A stretch of DNA of 64,000 bases from Bolinopsis microptera (lineage: Eukaryota; Ctenophora; Tentaculata; Lobata; Bolinopsidae): assembly GCF_026151205.1 (NCBI RefSeq), contig NC_087079.1:12390635-12454634 (forward strand). Direction: 5' to 3'. The position numbers and the translations under genes were made by a program. This document shows positions 23,177 through 34,480 of this stretch, piece by piece. Position 1 is the first letter of the stretch, and each line of letters starts with the position of its first letter. Below the pieces are notes generated by a model. The model saw nothing but the letters and a program-made list of their open reading frames with translations. It made no database searches and had not been told where the DNA came from.

Positions 23177-25684
23177 TCAAATTAATATAAAGATATAAGG
23201 ACTGGGGAGGGGATCGTGTTTTGTGTCCGTTTTTGTCCGTTCGGTACCCTATATTTTCAAAACGGACAAAAAGTAGGGCGGACATAAGAACGGAACAAAA
23301 ACAGACAATAATGTTGCTTCCTCTTCCTCCTCCTAAGTCCTCAGTCGTCATCAGTCCTCCTTCTACTCAGTCCTCCTCAGTCCTCCTCAGTCCTCCTCCT
23401 CCTCCTCCTCCTCCTCCTCCTCCTCCTCCTCCTCCTCCTCCTCCTCCTCCTCCTCCTCCTCCTCCTCCTCCTCCTCCTCCTCCTCCTCCTCCTCCTCCTC
23501 CTCCTCCTCCTCCTCCTCCTCCTCCTCCTCCTCCTCCTCCTCCTCCTCCTCCTCCTCCTCCTCCTCCTCCTCCTCCTCCTCCTCCTCCTCCTCCTCCTCC
23601 TCCTCCTCCTCCTCCTCCTCCTCCTCCTCCTCCTCCTCCTCCTCCTCCTCCTCCTCTTGAGTCCTCATCCTCTTGAGTCCTCCTCCTCCTCCTCCTCCTC
23701 CTCCTCCTCCTCCTCCTCCTCCTCCTCCTCCTCCTCCTCCTCCTCCTCCTCTTGAGTCCTCCTCCTCCTCCTCCTCCTCCTCCTCCTCCTCCTCCTCCTC
23801 CTCCTCCTCCTCCTCCTCCTCCTCCTCCTCCTTCTCCTCTTGAGTCCTCCTCCTCCTCCTCCTCCTCCTCCTCCTCCTCCTCCTCCTCCTCCTTCTCCTT
23901 CTCAGTCCTTCTCCTCCTCAGTCCTCCTCAGTCCTCCTCCTCAAATTAATATAAAGATATAAGGACTGGGGAGGGGATCGTGTTTTGTGTCCGTTTTTGT
24001 CCGTTCGGTACCCTATATTTTCAAAACGGACAAAAAGTAGGGCGGACATAAGAACGGAACAAAAACAGACAATAATGTTGCTTCCTCTTCCTCCTCCTAA
24101 GTCCTCAGTCGTCATCAGTCCTCCTTCTACTCAGTCCTCCTCAGTCCTCCTCAGTCCTCCTCCTCCTCCTCCTCCTCCTCCTCCTCCTCCTCCTCCTCCT
24201 CCTCCTCCTCCTCCTCCTCCTCCTCCTCCTCCTCCTCCTCCTCCTCCTCCTCCTCCTCCTCCTCCTCCTCCTCCTCCTCCTCCTCCTCCTCCTCCTCCTC
24301 CTCCTCCTCCTCCTCCTCCTCCTCCTCCTCCTCCTCCTCCTCCTCCTCCTCCTCCTCCTCCTCCTCCTCCTCCTCCTCCTCCTCCTCCTCCTCCTCCTCC
24401 TCCTCCTCCTCCTCCTCCTCCTCCTCCTCCTCCTCCTCCTCCTCTTGAGTCCTCATCCTCTTGAGTCCTCCTCCTCCTCCTCCTCCTCCTCCTCCTCCTC
24501 CTCCTCCTCCTCCTCCTCCTCCTCCTCCTCCTCCTCTTGAGTCCTCCTCCTCCTCCTCCTCCTCCTCCTCCTCCTCCTCCTCCTCCTCCTCCTCCTCCTC
24601 CTCCTCCTCCTTCTCCTCTTGAGTCCTCCTCCTCCTCCTCCTCCTCCTCCTCCTCCTCCTCCTCCTCCTCCTTCTCCTTCTCAGTCCTTCTCCTCCTCAG
24701 TCCTCCTCAGTCCTCCTCCTCAAATTAATATAAAGATATAAGGACTGGGGAGGGGATCGTGTTTTGTGTCCGTTTTTGTCCGTTCGGTACCCTATATTTT
24801 CAAAACGGACAAAAAGTAGGGCGGACATAAGAACGGAACAAAAACAGACAATAATGTTGCTTCCTCTTCCTCCTCCTAAGTCCTCAGTCGTCATCAGTCC
24901 TCCTTATACTCAGTCCTCCTCAGTCCTCCTCCTCCTCCTCCTCCTCCTCCTCCTCCTCCTCCTCCTCCTCCTCCTCCTCCTCCTCCTCCTCCTCCTCCTC
25001 CTCCTCCTCCTCCTCCTCCTCCTCCTCCTCCTCCTCCTCCTCCTCCTCCTCCTCCTCCTCCTCCTCCTCCTCCTCTTAAGTCCTCCTCCTCCTCCTCTTG
25101 AGTCCTCCTCCTCCTCCTCCCTCTCCTCCTTCTCCTTCTCAGTCCTTCTCCTCCTCAGTCCTTCTCCTCCTCAGTCCTCCTCAGTCCTCCTCAGTCCTCC
25201 TCAGTCCTCCTCAGTCCTCCTCAGTCCTCCTCAGTCCTCCTCATCCTCCTCAGTCCTCCTCCTCCTCCTCCTCCTCCTCCTCCTCCTCCTCCTCCTCCTC
25301 CTCCTCCTCCTCCTCCTCCTCCTCCTCCTCCTCCTCCTCCTCCTCCTCCTCCTCCTCCTCCTCCTCCTCCTCCTCCTCCTCCTCCTCCTCCTCCTCCTCC
25401 TCCTCCTCCTCCTCCTCCTCCTCCTCCTCCTCCTCCTCCTCCTCCTCCTCCTCCTCCTCCTCCTCCTCCTCCTCCTCCTCCTCCTCCTCCTCCTCCTCCT
25501 CCTCCTCCTCCTCCTCCTCCTCCTCCTCCTCCTCCTCCTCCTCCTCCTCCTCCTCCTCCTCCTCCTCCTCCTCCTCCTCCTCCTCCTCCTCCTCCTCCTC
25601 CTCCTCCTCCTCCTCCTCCTCCTCCTCCTCCTCCTCCTCCTCCTCCTCCTCCTCCTCCTCCTCCTCCTCCTCCTCCTCCTCCTC
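23177..25684. repeat. (TCC)n satellite in three higher-order units
   Basis: Units start at 23177, 23941 and 24720, each with the same roughly 160-bp lead (ATTAATATAAAGATATAAGG, then CGGTACCCTATATTTTC) followed by long pure TCC runs punctuated by TTGAGTCC, TCAGTCC and TTCTCC. The longest run is about 25255-25684. Reading frames through it give only poly-Pro, poly-Ser, poly-Leu, poly-Glu or poly-Gly. The pyrimidine/purine strand asymmetry favours triplex structure, and true copy number is likely uncertain. Confidence 0.95.
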
Positions 25685-25691
25685 TTAGTTT

Positions 25692-26842
25692 TACGGGAAA
25701 TTGAATAAAAATTGAATCAAGCTTTCTTGGAAACGCGTAGATCCAGTATAGACATGGGTTTAAGTATAAGTATAACTTGCAAGTCATTATCAGGGTACCA
25801 ACTACCACATTACGTTTGAAAAATTTAATTACCTACATCTCCCCACGAATTTTACCTGGGGACCTCGAGGCTTCTCTGTTCATAAACAGATTAAATATAT
25901 ATTGGAATGACAATTGATAGGCCGAGCGCCGCCCAGTAACAAGAATTTTGATAGTATTAATTTGTTTATAATTATATTTATATGCTCTCTCGTACCACAA
26001 TTAGAAAGTCTATCATTTTACTCTTAGTTCCCAAAAATTGTTTCGACAAAAATTTTGGCGGCCCTCTCGTAAATTAATGGCACATATGAATGTTTGCATT
26101 GCATTGACACTTTTATTTGTCACTGACACTATACATTATACATGCAGTACTTTTAGTTAAACTTAAATTATTTCATGTTCAATTCCATTGGAAATAGTTT
26201 TCAACCAAAACCCAAAATTGGGTAATAATATAAAGTGCATGGAACGTAACAAAAGTTTCCTTTTTCCAAATAAAAGGAACTGATATCAATTTAAATGACC
26301 GTTTCTGTACTAAACGCGAAATGTTGCCGAGGATGAAATCGGCCGTGAATGAATCAGAATAAGAAAAGCTTACGACCAATATAAACTGAAGTGTTTTTTC
26401 AAATTATCTGGTATCCTGAGGATAAAAATAGCCGCAGAGATATATGTTTATCTTAGAAACATAGTATGTCCGCAGGCTAGGTTATCGTCAAGGGAAGCAT
26501 TACCTTACCGTAGATGTTTACTTAACGACTAGGAAAGATTCATAGATTCCTCTACTGGGTTAACTTCCGGTTACCTGATTAAGATTTGTATATGAAGTCT
26601 TGACCCCCATACCGGGCATACCATTGTCATTTGTCGGTCCACTTAGTGTTGGGTGCAAACGTGAGGTAAAGTAAGATCATTTCCATAAATTTCAGAAATC
26701 TTCCAGAAATTTCAGAATGTTTAAGAGCTGTTCCACACCAATTATACAGTCTTAAAATATTTATTGATTCATTGAATCATTCAGTCGGCTAAGCTAATTT
26801 ATCATTCGATCCCACCGCCAGTTCATTTCCGGACTTCAACTT
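25692..26842. repeat. Block C', right flank of the TCC satellite
   Basis: Direct repeat of block C (21651-22802), offset about 4040 bp. It preserves a longer family M remnant (GAGGATGAAATCGGCC near 26330) that is deleted from the left copy. Confidence 0.85.
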
Positions 26843-26883
26843 CGTCCATCAAATTTTCCTGAACGTCACTTATTATTATATTA

Positions 26884-27165
26884 TTGACTTTTTCCGCCAA
26901 GTGACCCTTGAAAACATCATATACTAGTAAAGTTTTCTGTGCCTCCAGCAGACCAAGGAGAAACTTTCCGTCGTTAACTTACGGCACAATAAAGTTCTCC
27001 TAGTTGTCATATTCTGGACAAAAAGTTCGAAATGGACAAATTTTTGAAAAAATTTCAACGGACTTTAACTTGGACGGACATTAATTGAACGGACTTTATT
27101 TGAACGGACATTAAAATGAACGCTAGGGCCTCCAGCGTTCAAGTAATGTCCGTCCAAATAAGGTC
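26884..27165 (-). mobile_element. Family F, copy 8, right part of a split element
   Basis: It completes the reverse F core begun at 20930-21373 and ends in the half-site array GGACATTAATTGAACGGAC, TTTGAACGGACATTAAAATG, GAACGCTAG. A second, facing half-site array starts at once (CCAGCGTTCAAGTAATGTCC). Confidence 0.7.
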
Positions 27166-28385
27166 CGATACACCCTCAGTAACACATAAACAGACCTATT
27201 TTGATAAGAGCGGCGGTTATACGTTTGGAATTTCCAAAGTCCTTGAGAAAATGCAAAAGAAAACCGCACAATTCCCGCACAAATATCGAAATTAATCGCC
27301 GCACATTTGCCGTATAATTGGTTTAAATTTACCGCACCTTACCGCACATTTTACCTTTATAGTCGGGTGCGGTACCGCATAATTTCGATTTTTTTACCGC
27401 ACCTAATATGTGCCTCTGAGTATTCAATAATGCTTTTCGTTGGATCGGCGAGATGCACCACCGGGCCACGCCGAGCTTCAAAGGGTTCATGACATCGTCA
27501 ATCAACTCGTCGCCATGTTCATTATCTATATCTTATAATCTTCCGTCTATGTTGTTTATGTTTTCTTCGTCCAGCCTTTGATCCCAATATATACAAACCG
27601 ACGTGTACTATTACTATTAGTATTACTATCATGGTCTATGATATATTTTATCAAACTGATTTCATAAAAGTCACGTGAAAATTTAGGGCACGGGCTAGCG
27701 AATTAGTTTAAGCCAGAAATAACTGCACACACGTGTAGTGAATAACTTTTGAAATCCGTTTTAGAACTGTACAAGAATTTCAAGGATTACAGATTCGGGT
27801 CAAACTTGCTACACGTTCTAATTCTATAGTACCTCTCATCTTAGAAAAAAAAGGTGTATTTCGGCCTTCGAAAAAAGGTATACAACGTGTATCAAGTTCA
27901 AACTTAGATTCGTTAAAGGTTTTGAGGAATTTCATCGATTATTATTAGATACAGCGGGTGTGGCATACCAGTCCATCTTTTTCATTATTTTCATCATGAA
28001 ATGAGAACACTTGATTGAGCTATGAACTCAAAATTTCAGTGTAGTCTCATTTCTCATGTCTGGAACTTATAATACTCTAAAATGGCGCTGATTCATATTT
28101 GAATCTGAAACATTAAATCCTCGTAATGGGCTCGCATGGTTAATTACTTTTTGGAGCACTCCTGGCCCTGAAAAGCTGAAAATGATTTTCACATTTTTAT
28201 GGAATGCAAAATTTTGTTCGGTATAGAAGCTGTCAGATCAATTTAGCTACAATTGATATTTGATACAAATAGATTTTCGGAAAGATAATGAAATCAAAGT
28301 ACTCTTATTCGACCGTATGGCACTGGCAGTAGCTATCGGCATTAGAACTAGAAGCTGTGTAATCTTTTCGGAAAAACTATATCAT
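27166..28385. other. Unassigned, with clustered ACCGCAC motifs
   Basis: ACCGCAC or its complement occurs repeatedly at about 27205-27410, possibly the end of an unidentified repeat. A TATTACTATTAGTATTACTA microsatellite near 27610 recurs at about 29850 and 34460. No gene was recognised. Confidence 0.4.
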
Positions 28386-28389
28386 ATAC

Positions 28390-29138
28390 ATATACTTTTT
28401 TTAGGACTTGGACTGAATAAACACGATCTATAAAATAACCCCTAAAAAGAAATCAGCTGGATTCAGGTCAGGGCTCTAAGGAGGCCAGCTGAAATCTGCT
28501 TTCCCTGACATCAGTATTTTTCCAAAATGCTCCCTCAGCCAACCCAATCTTTTTTGAGAGTAGTGAGGAGGGGTCTGTCTTATTGGAAAATACAGGAATT
28601 ATGTTTTTTTTCTTTTGAGGACTCGGATAACTTTCCCACGCAACATAGCGATATCATTTGACGTCCTTATCGTGCCTGCCTTCTCATATTTTTTCTCGAA
28701 AAAGCGGGATCCGAAGACACCATGGTTCTTCAGACCCATCCAAACAGTCACCTTTTCCCTGGTCTTAGGACCTTCCACAGTCTCAAATTTCGTCACAGCT
28801 GTCGTTGAATAGTCTTGGGATGAATTGTCCTGCCTGATTTTCCGTATTTCTTCGAAAGTGCACTCCTAGCAGCCGTCCAACTGCTTCCGTTGACACAGAG
28901 AAGCTTGACGATATCTACTCTCTTCACGTTTGATAGGGCAAATTTTGAAATTTTCTTCGAAAAATTTCAAAAGATTGCAAAATTATGAAAAAATGGGTTT
29001 TGGCACAATTTTGCAAGAAATAACTAAAATGTTTGGGAGCAAGCATTCCCAAACCAATTTTATTTCATTTGCTCCTTCATAAAATAGAAAAATTTTAATT
29101 TCAAATTTGGACAAGATAGAGTCTTGAAACACCCTGTA
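28390..29138 (-). pseudogene. Tc1/mariner-like transposon relic
   Basis: On the minus strand a frame at 28796-28599 contains KVTVWMGLKNHGVFGSRFFE, the characteristic mariner/Tc1 transposase stretch just before the second catalytic Asp region. Farther along that strand (28500-28430), diverged sequence resembles the SPDLNP-type segment of the family. The right boundary carries ACCCTGTA (to 29138), a common mariner terminus. The frame is broken in several places. Confidence 0.7.
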
Positions 29139-29194
29139 ATTGTATGTACCTATAAAGCCCTAAATCAATTTACAGACATATTTTTTCCCGATCC

Positions 29195-29870
29195 ATGACT
29201 CAAAGTGCCGAAGGCACAAAAGAGTCAAGGACAAGGGTTAGAGAACGAGGTTTTTTTGTATATGGTAGCTTGTGACCGTGCGAGCGTGCGTGCGTACTGC
29301 GTGCGTACGTGCCCTCGCCCCAGTTATCGCCCACGTTTCTGCTTGCGCAAAGTTATTTTGCGCGATAATCTGAATTATTTAAATAATTGTTGGCGCGCGG
29401 TAAGCTGAACTGTGTCTGTTCAAGTACATTGTTAATTTTACCATGCACGCATCCTGCTAGGGACTAATTGATAGCATATTATTATTATTATTTTGAGCTA
29501 TTATTATTATTTTGCACAGATCTGTGTCAGGTTGCATAAACAATAAACATGTGGTTACATATACACGATTTTCAAATTCAATATGGAATTATATATTAAC
29601 TGGGCGGCGCTCGGTCTGTCACTACGCCATATCTGCATGCTTATAAACAGTAAAGACTGGAGTCCCCAGGTGGTACTGGTATGAAATTTGATAAAATACG
29701 CCATCACGGATCGGGAAATTGAGCGGCCATCCACAAAAGAAAAGCGGCCGCATTTCTTGTTAACGATCATAATAATAATATTAACCGTCAAGATTTTAAA
29801 GAGTTAGCTCTGCCTCTATGACTATAGAACTAGGAATTGTCTGTATTACTATTAGTATTACTATTAGATC
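29195..29870. repeat. Repeat B, left copy
   Basis: Begins ATGACTCAAAGTGCCGAAGG and ends in a TATTACTATTAG microsatellite. The same segment is at 33261-34480 with two extra insertions. The TACGTG step near 29305 is the unoccupied site for the hAT-like MITE found in the right copy. A related inverted piece lies in blocks C and C'. Origin unknown. Confidence 0.8.
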
Positions 29871-30275
29871 TGGACACGTGAGATAAGAATCAGTTTGAGT
29901 TAGTCCATCAGAACTTAAGTCTTATGGGCAGCACATGCCTAATTAAGATCTTGATTCTCTACAGCTAGACATTCAGTTACTGTTGACGCTGTTTTGTTTC
30001 TTAAATTTTTTAAACAAAGAAATTATTGCTGCACATTGCACAACCAACTGATTTTGTGCTGAGACGAATGATAGTAATTTAATCGATGTTTTTAGATCGA
30101 GGCACGAGCGATAACTATAAGAGTCAGTAATTACACTAGTTCATGAGAACCATATGGGCGCATGCCTAATTATCTTCGTGATAATTCTTTATATAACAGG
30201 TGTTTATATGATCTATTGGTTAATTAACAGCTAGACATTCAGTTACTGTTAACGCTGCTTAGTTTCTTTAAGGCT
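29871..30275. repeat. Repeated 5' flank of the GPCR gene
   Basis: The series CAGCTAGACATTCAGTTACT, ATTATTGCTGCAC, AACCAACTGATT and GCGCATGCCTAATTATC occurs here twice in part (29940-30005 and 30010-30275). It occurs again downstream at 31860-32060 and 32450-32570, so the gene lies between partial copies of its own upstream region. The stretch CAGGTGTTTATATGATCTAT near 30199 is the unoccupied form of the MITE site at 32049. Confidence 0.7.
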
Positions 30276-31702
30276 ATGCTCACCCTCAAGTTTGTGATCG
30301 CAGCAACCTGGGTTTTCAGCGGTCTACTAGAACATTCTATATCGACTTCCTTTACAAAACCGATCAGAATCGATAACAGATCCCATAGAAGTCTTAGAGA
30401 TCAACCATCCATATAAAATGGAACAATGGAACATATACCGAACGACCATCAACAGACAGACTCCATATAATAGAAATACAACAACCTAAAACAGTCATTA
30501 TTAATGCGTCCGTAATCGTATTTACGCAATTACCATCCACCATAGAAAACAAAACCAGATCCAACAACTCCAACAATAATTGCCCTACAGAGACGCCGTT
30601 AAAGAATGATAAAGATAAGCCACATTGGCTTCTTCCTGTTATCACATCCTGCAACACACTGTTGATAATCCTCAGTCTTATCTTTAACCTTTTCATTATC
30701 ACTTACTACTGGACCAACTCTACCAACCTCCCCTCCATCCTCTACCTCCGAAACAGTGTAGCTGACTCCTTCAGTGCCATTGGGTTCCTGCTCCAAGCTC
30801 CTCTGGTTATAAGATTTCTAGAAGAAGATGTTCCAACAAGTCTGCCTCTGATCAGTTACTGGATAACTACAGTTTCTGTTAGGATGAGTGTCTTCATGAA
30901 CTGTGTGCTGGGTGTGGTCAGATGTATCAACATTCTCAACCCTTTCTATCAAGTCAACAGAAAGTATGTTACCATCTCCACCCTGGTCTATCTTCTTCTC
31001 TGGTCGACAATTACATCTCTGGATATCTGGACTTACATCACAAAGATTTGTCTCCAAAACAAAGTCTTTCTCATCAAACCACTGGTCCTCAAAGCAGAGC
31101 CAGGATTTTCTCTCACAAGTCTGACAGGATCTACAAACAACACGCGTAGTTTGACCTCCTTCTCCCAGGGAGAGATAGTAGTGGTACAGTTCCTCACTCC
31201 CTTAGCTCTCCCTGCTCTCCTTTGTTTTATTCTCATGATAATACAGATCTACTACCTCACCAGACAGAAAGCTGGGATTACATCCAACCAACCTGGATCT
31301 GGCAAGAAGTCAACACAACTAAGCAAAGTGTCTTCAAAAGAACAAAAGACAGAGAAAAGGAAAAAACCAAGTCACAACCGTAAAGCAGCTGTCACCATCC
31401 TGATTGTGACAACAATATATGTACTGACATCCATCCTGTCAGTGGCTGTGTGGCTGATTATCTACAGGACACACCTTGGAAGAGAAGACAAGATACAGAA
31501 ACTGTCCTGGACAGAGTTGGGTATGATCTACATCTCCAGCTCTACTTCACCTCTACTCTGCTCTACTGTTACCGCTCTTACTCTTTTTCTGAGAAGCACT
31601 GCCATGCAGCGTCATCTTAGAGAAATGTTCGAGAAATTATTCACAACTAATATTTATATATCTCCGGAGCTCTCGACGAGAACTGAAGAATCTAGAGTCT
31701 AG
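30276..31702 (+). CDS. Class A-like GPCR with signal peptide, probable frameshift
   Basis: An ATG at 30276 opens a leader typical of a signal peptide (MLTLKFVIAATWVFSGLL) that stays open to a TAA at 30414. A second frame, offset by one base, opens at 30398 and runs to 31702. It starts with an N-glycosylation-rich ectodomain and continues with seven hydrophobic segments, the first around 30623-30700. The frames overlap by about 16 bp, so a one-base deletion, in the genome or the assembly, probably separates them; an unseen intron is possible. The DRY position reads VRC (GVVRCINILNPF) and NPxxY is absent, so signalling mode is unclear. The third cytoplasmic loop is Lys/Ser-rich (about 31270-31385). 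Ligand unknown. AATAAATAAA at about 31863 may be the poly(A) signal. Confidence 0.8.
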
Positions 31703-31859
31703 ATAGAAGCGAACTGACATTTTGTGTACTTCCAGAGTCTTACAGAAAACAATCAGATATGTTAAAAATATGGTCAACAATGTAACTATAGGGCAGTCGT
31801 GAGACAAACTGGCCCGAAGAGAGTTTTTGCGTTAAAGACACTACTGTGTATAAACGATT

Positions 31860-32735
31860 TTTAAATAAATAAATTATTGCTGCACAACCAACTGATTGTG
31901 TGCTGAGGCGAATGTTGGTAATGTAATAGAAGTTTGTGGATCGATGTACGAGCGATAAAAGCGATATCAGTAAACATTAGTCCATAAGAACCTATGAGCG
32001 CTCAGCGCATGCCTAATTATCGTCGTGATTCTTTATAATATAACAGGTGTTTATATAATGCACTCCCACTAAATCGCACGCCCAAATTTTACGAAAATCC
32101 TTGTGAAAGGGTCCTGAAGGCTCAAAAGTAATATGGTTTGGTGTATTTTAAATTTTTGGACGCTGATTCCGAATCACCCCCAAGACGTAGGGTAAAAATG
32201 CTTCCCTGGAAAATTATGGGCAAAAAACTGTTTTGGTCACGTGACAGGCTAGTTAGACACGAAATTGATTCTTTAGGGCTCGGGTTAGGGTTAGGGTTGT
32301 GGTTAGGGTTATGGATAGCTTTGGGTTTATGGTTAGGGTTAGAGTTGGGATTGATTGAGGGTTTATGTAAAACCGTTTTGTTCGGCTGCAAAACCATAAA
32401 AACCAAAGTCACGTGATAATTTTTGGGCGAGCGAATTAGTAAGAGCCGTTTATATGATCTATTGTGTACTTCCAGCTAGACATTCAGTTATTGTTAATGG
32501 CAATGCTACCTATAGTTTCTTTGAGGTTATGGTCAACTGCAAGTTTGTAATCGCAGCATGCAAGCTGAGTTGTGAGTTGATTCACGATGTCAATCCTTCG
32601 CAGCTCGGTGAGGCACAGTGGTGCATCTCGCCGATCTACCGAAGTGGTTGCGAGAAGAATTATTTGATGCGCGGCGCGACCCAGTAGTGCATCGCGCTAC
32701 AAAGTTGTGAGTTTTCTACTCGAACATTCTAAACC
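31860..32735. repeat. Downstream partial copy of the GPCR 5' region
   Basis: Positions 31860-32056 and 32448-32570 match the region upstream of the GPCR, including a diverged version of its first coding bases (ATGGTCAACTGCAAGTTTG at about 32530). That frame soon loses resemblance. The two parts are separated by a MITE at 32057-32447. This looks like the truncated start of a duplicated GPCR gene. Confidence 0.65.
32057..32447. mobile_element. MITE with internal TTAGGG repeats
   Basis: Flanked by a perfect 8-bp duplication GTTTATAT (32049-32056 and 32448-32455); the paralogous sequence near 30199 shows the unoccupied site. The ends are imperfect inverted repeats around ACTAAATCGCACGCCCAAA and ACTAATTCGCTCGCCCAAA. 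Between about 32275 and 32350 lie TTAGGG telomere-like hexamers and variants. The 8-bp duplication suggests a hAT-type mobiliser. Confidence 0.8.
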
Positions 32736-32737
32736 AT

Positions 32738-32903
32738 GAGGGACAAAAGGAAATTAAATCGCGGCATGTACGGAATCGCGATTTTTCCTATAATTCATTA
32801 TTTGCGACAAATTTGATGCGTAGTTTAATGTATAGTTTGTTAAAAATCGCGGTATCGCGAATTTTGGCCAAAATAATCGCGAAATCATTTTGTCCCTTCA
32901 ACT
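32738..32903. mobile_element. Small MITE with GGGACAAAA termini
   Basis: Begins GAGGGACAAAAGGAAAT and ends TTTTGTCCCTTC, with inward AATCGCG motifs on both sides. About 165 bp, non-coding. A clear target duplication was not identified. Confidence 0.6.
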
Positions 32904-33260
32904 TCGGTGGGAATAAAATTTTACCACACTGTCATAATAGTTTTTAAAATACCAAATTACTCCACTGGACACATTTATACAGGATACTTCAGCCTGATAC
33001 TATAAGTATAAATTGTGAACCGTTGTAAAACACTAATTTCGAAGATACATTTTTAAACAACTATGTGATTGCATCTGCCTAAGCGGACCAAGGACTTGCC
33101 AAAATTACCACCAAAATAAAGGCTTTCAAATATATTTTTAGAATAAAACTGTTTCATCTTCTTTATTTGTGATATATCTACAGTAAAATACAATTATTGT
33201 CTTGTTATTACCCCCTGATCACGACAAACTGGGTGTTTATAAAAAACATCTCAATATGAA

Positions 33261-34480
33261 ATGACTCAAAGTGCCGAAGGCACAAAAGAGTTAAGGACAA
33301 GGGTTAGCGAACGAGTTTTTTTTGTATATGGTAGCTTGCGACCGTGCGTGCGTACGTACGTGCAGTGGCGTAACGTTGCCTGTTGGCGCCCCCCTGCCGC
33401 AAAGGCGCCCCCCTGTTGGCGCCCCCTCCCCTTTTGGTACCCCTCCCTAAAATTGAACAAATTAGGTGATTTTAGAGGATACGCCGGTAAAATCTCTAAA
33501 AAAGTGTGTATCTAGAGCAAAACGCGCAGTTTTGCTAGTACTTTAGTCAAGTTTTCGAAATTGTCCCACATTCAAACGACGATTTGGCGCCCCCCTAAGA
33601 CGGCGCCCCCCTGCACAGCGGGGCCGGGTCAGCGGGGCCCTTCCCTTCGTTACGCCACTGTGTACGTGCCCTCGCCCCCAGTTATCGCCCACGTTTCTGC
33701 CTGCGCAAAGTTATTTTGCGCGATAATCTGAATTAAACAATTGTTGGCGCGCGGTACTGAACTGTTCAAGTACATTGTTAATTTCACCATGCACGCATCC
33801 CGCCAGGGACTAATTGATAGCATATTATTATTATTTTGAGTTTGGAGTTATTATTACTATTTTTTAAATAAAATTATTCAAACAATATACACATAATAAT
33901 ATAGCAATGACCCTATATAAAATCAACCCTTTAAGAATTCAAAAAATTCCCTTAACAATTAAAAATTACCCTTGGCCTTGTGGCTCCAAGTTAAGATCTA
34001 GACTGTTTATATCAAAAATGTTTTTTCTCGCACCTCTGTCTCCACGGAGAGAAATCACTGTTGTTCTGAGAATTTCAAATTTTATATATTATTACTATTT
34101 TGCGCAGATCTGTGTCAGTGTGTCAGGTTGCATAAACAATAAACATATGGTTACATAGAAATATACACGATTTTCAAATTCAATATGGAATTATATATTA
34201 ACTGGGCGGCGCTCGGTCTGTCACTCCGCCATATCTGCATGCTTATAAAAAGTAAATACTGGGGTCCCTGCAAGTGGTACTGGTATGGAATATGATAAAA
34301 TACGCCATCACGGATCGGGAAATTGAGCGGCCATCCACGAAAGAAAAGCGGCCGCATTTCTTGTTAACGATCATAATATTAATAATAATATTAACCGTCA
34401 AGATTTTAAAGAGTTAGCTCTGCCTCTATGACTATATTAGAACTAGGAATTGTCTGTATTACTATTAGTATTACTATTAG
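33261..34480. repeat. Repeat B, right copy with insertions
   Basis: Direct repeat of 29195-29870. It is enlarged by a MITE at 33363-33660 and by about 250 bp of AT-rich sequence (33840-34090) absent from the left copy. It ends in the same TATTACTATTAG microsatellite, which here abuts the end of a LINE fragment. Confidence 0.8.
33363..33660. mobile_element. hAT-like MITE, CAGTGGCGTAACG ends
   Basis: Perfect inverted termini CAGTGGCGTAACG and CGTTACGCCACTG enclose 298 bp of GGCGCCCCCCTG-rich sequence. The flanks CGTACGTG and TGTACGTG match at 7 of 8 positions. The left B copy lacks the insertion. CAGTGGCGTA ends are common in animal hAT MITEs. Confidence 0.9.

Noticed and set aside
23221..25808. 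Long frames of poly-Pro, poly-Ser, poly-Leu, poly-Glu and poly-Gly
   Set aside because: They are read-throughs of the TCC satellite in every frame and have no independent coding support.
32610..32700. GTGGTGCATCTCGCC segment, also inverted near 27440, considered as a tRNA-like or SINE head
   Set aside because: No cloverleaf or A/B box pair could be fitted; it is too short to call.
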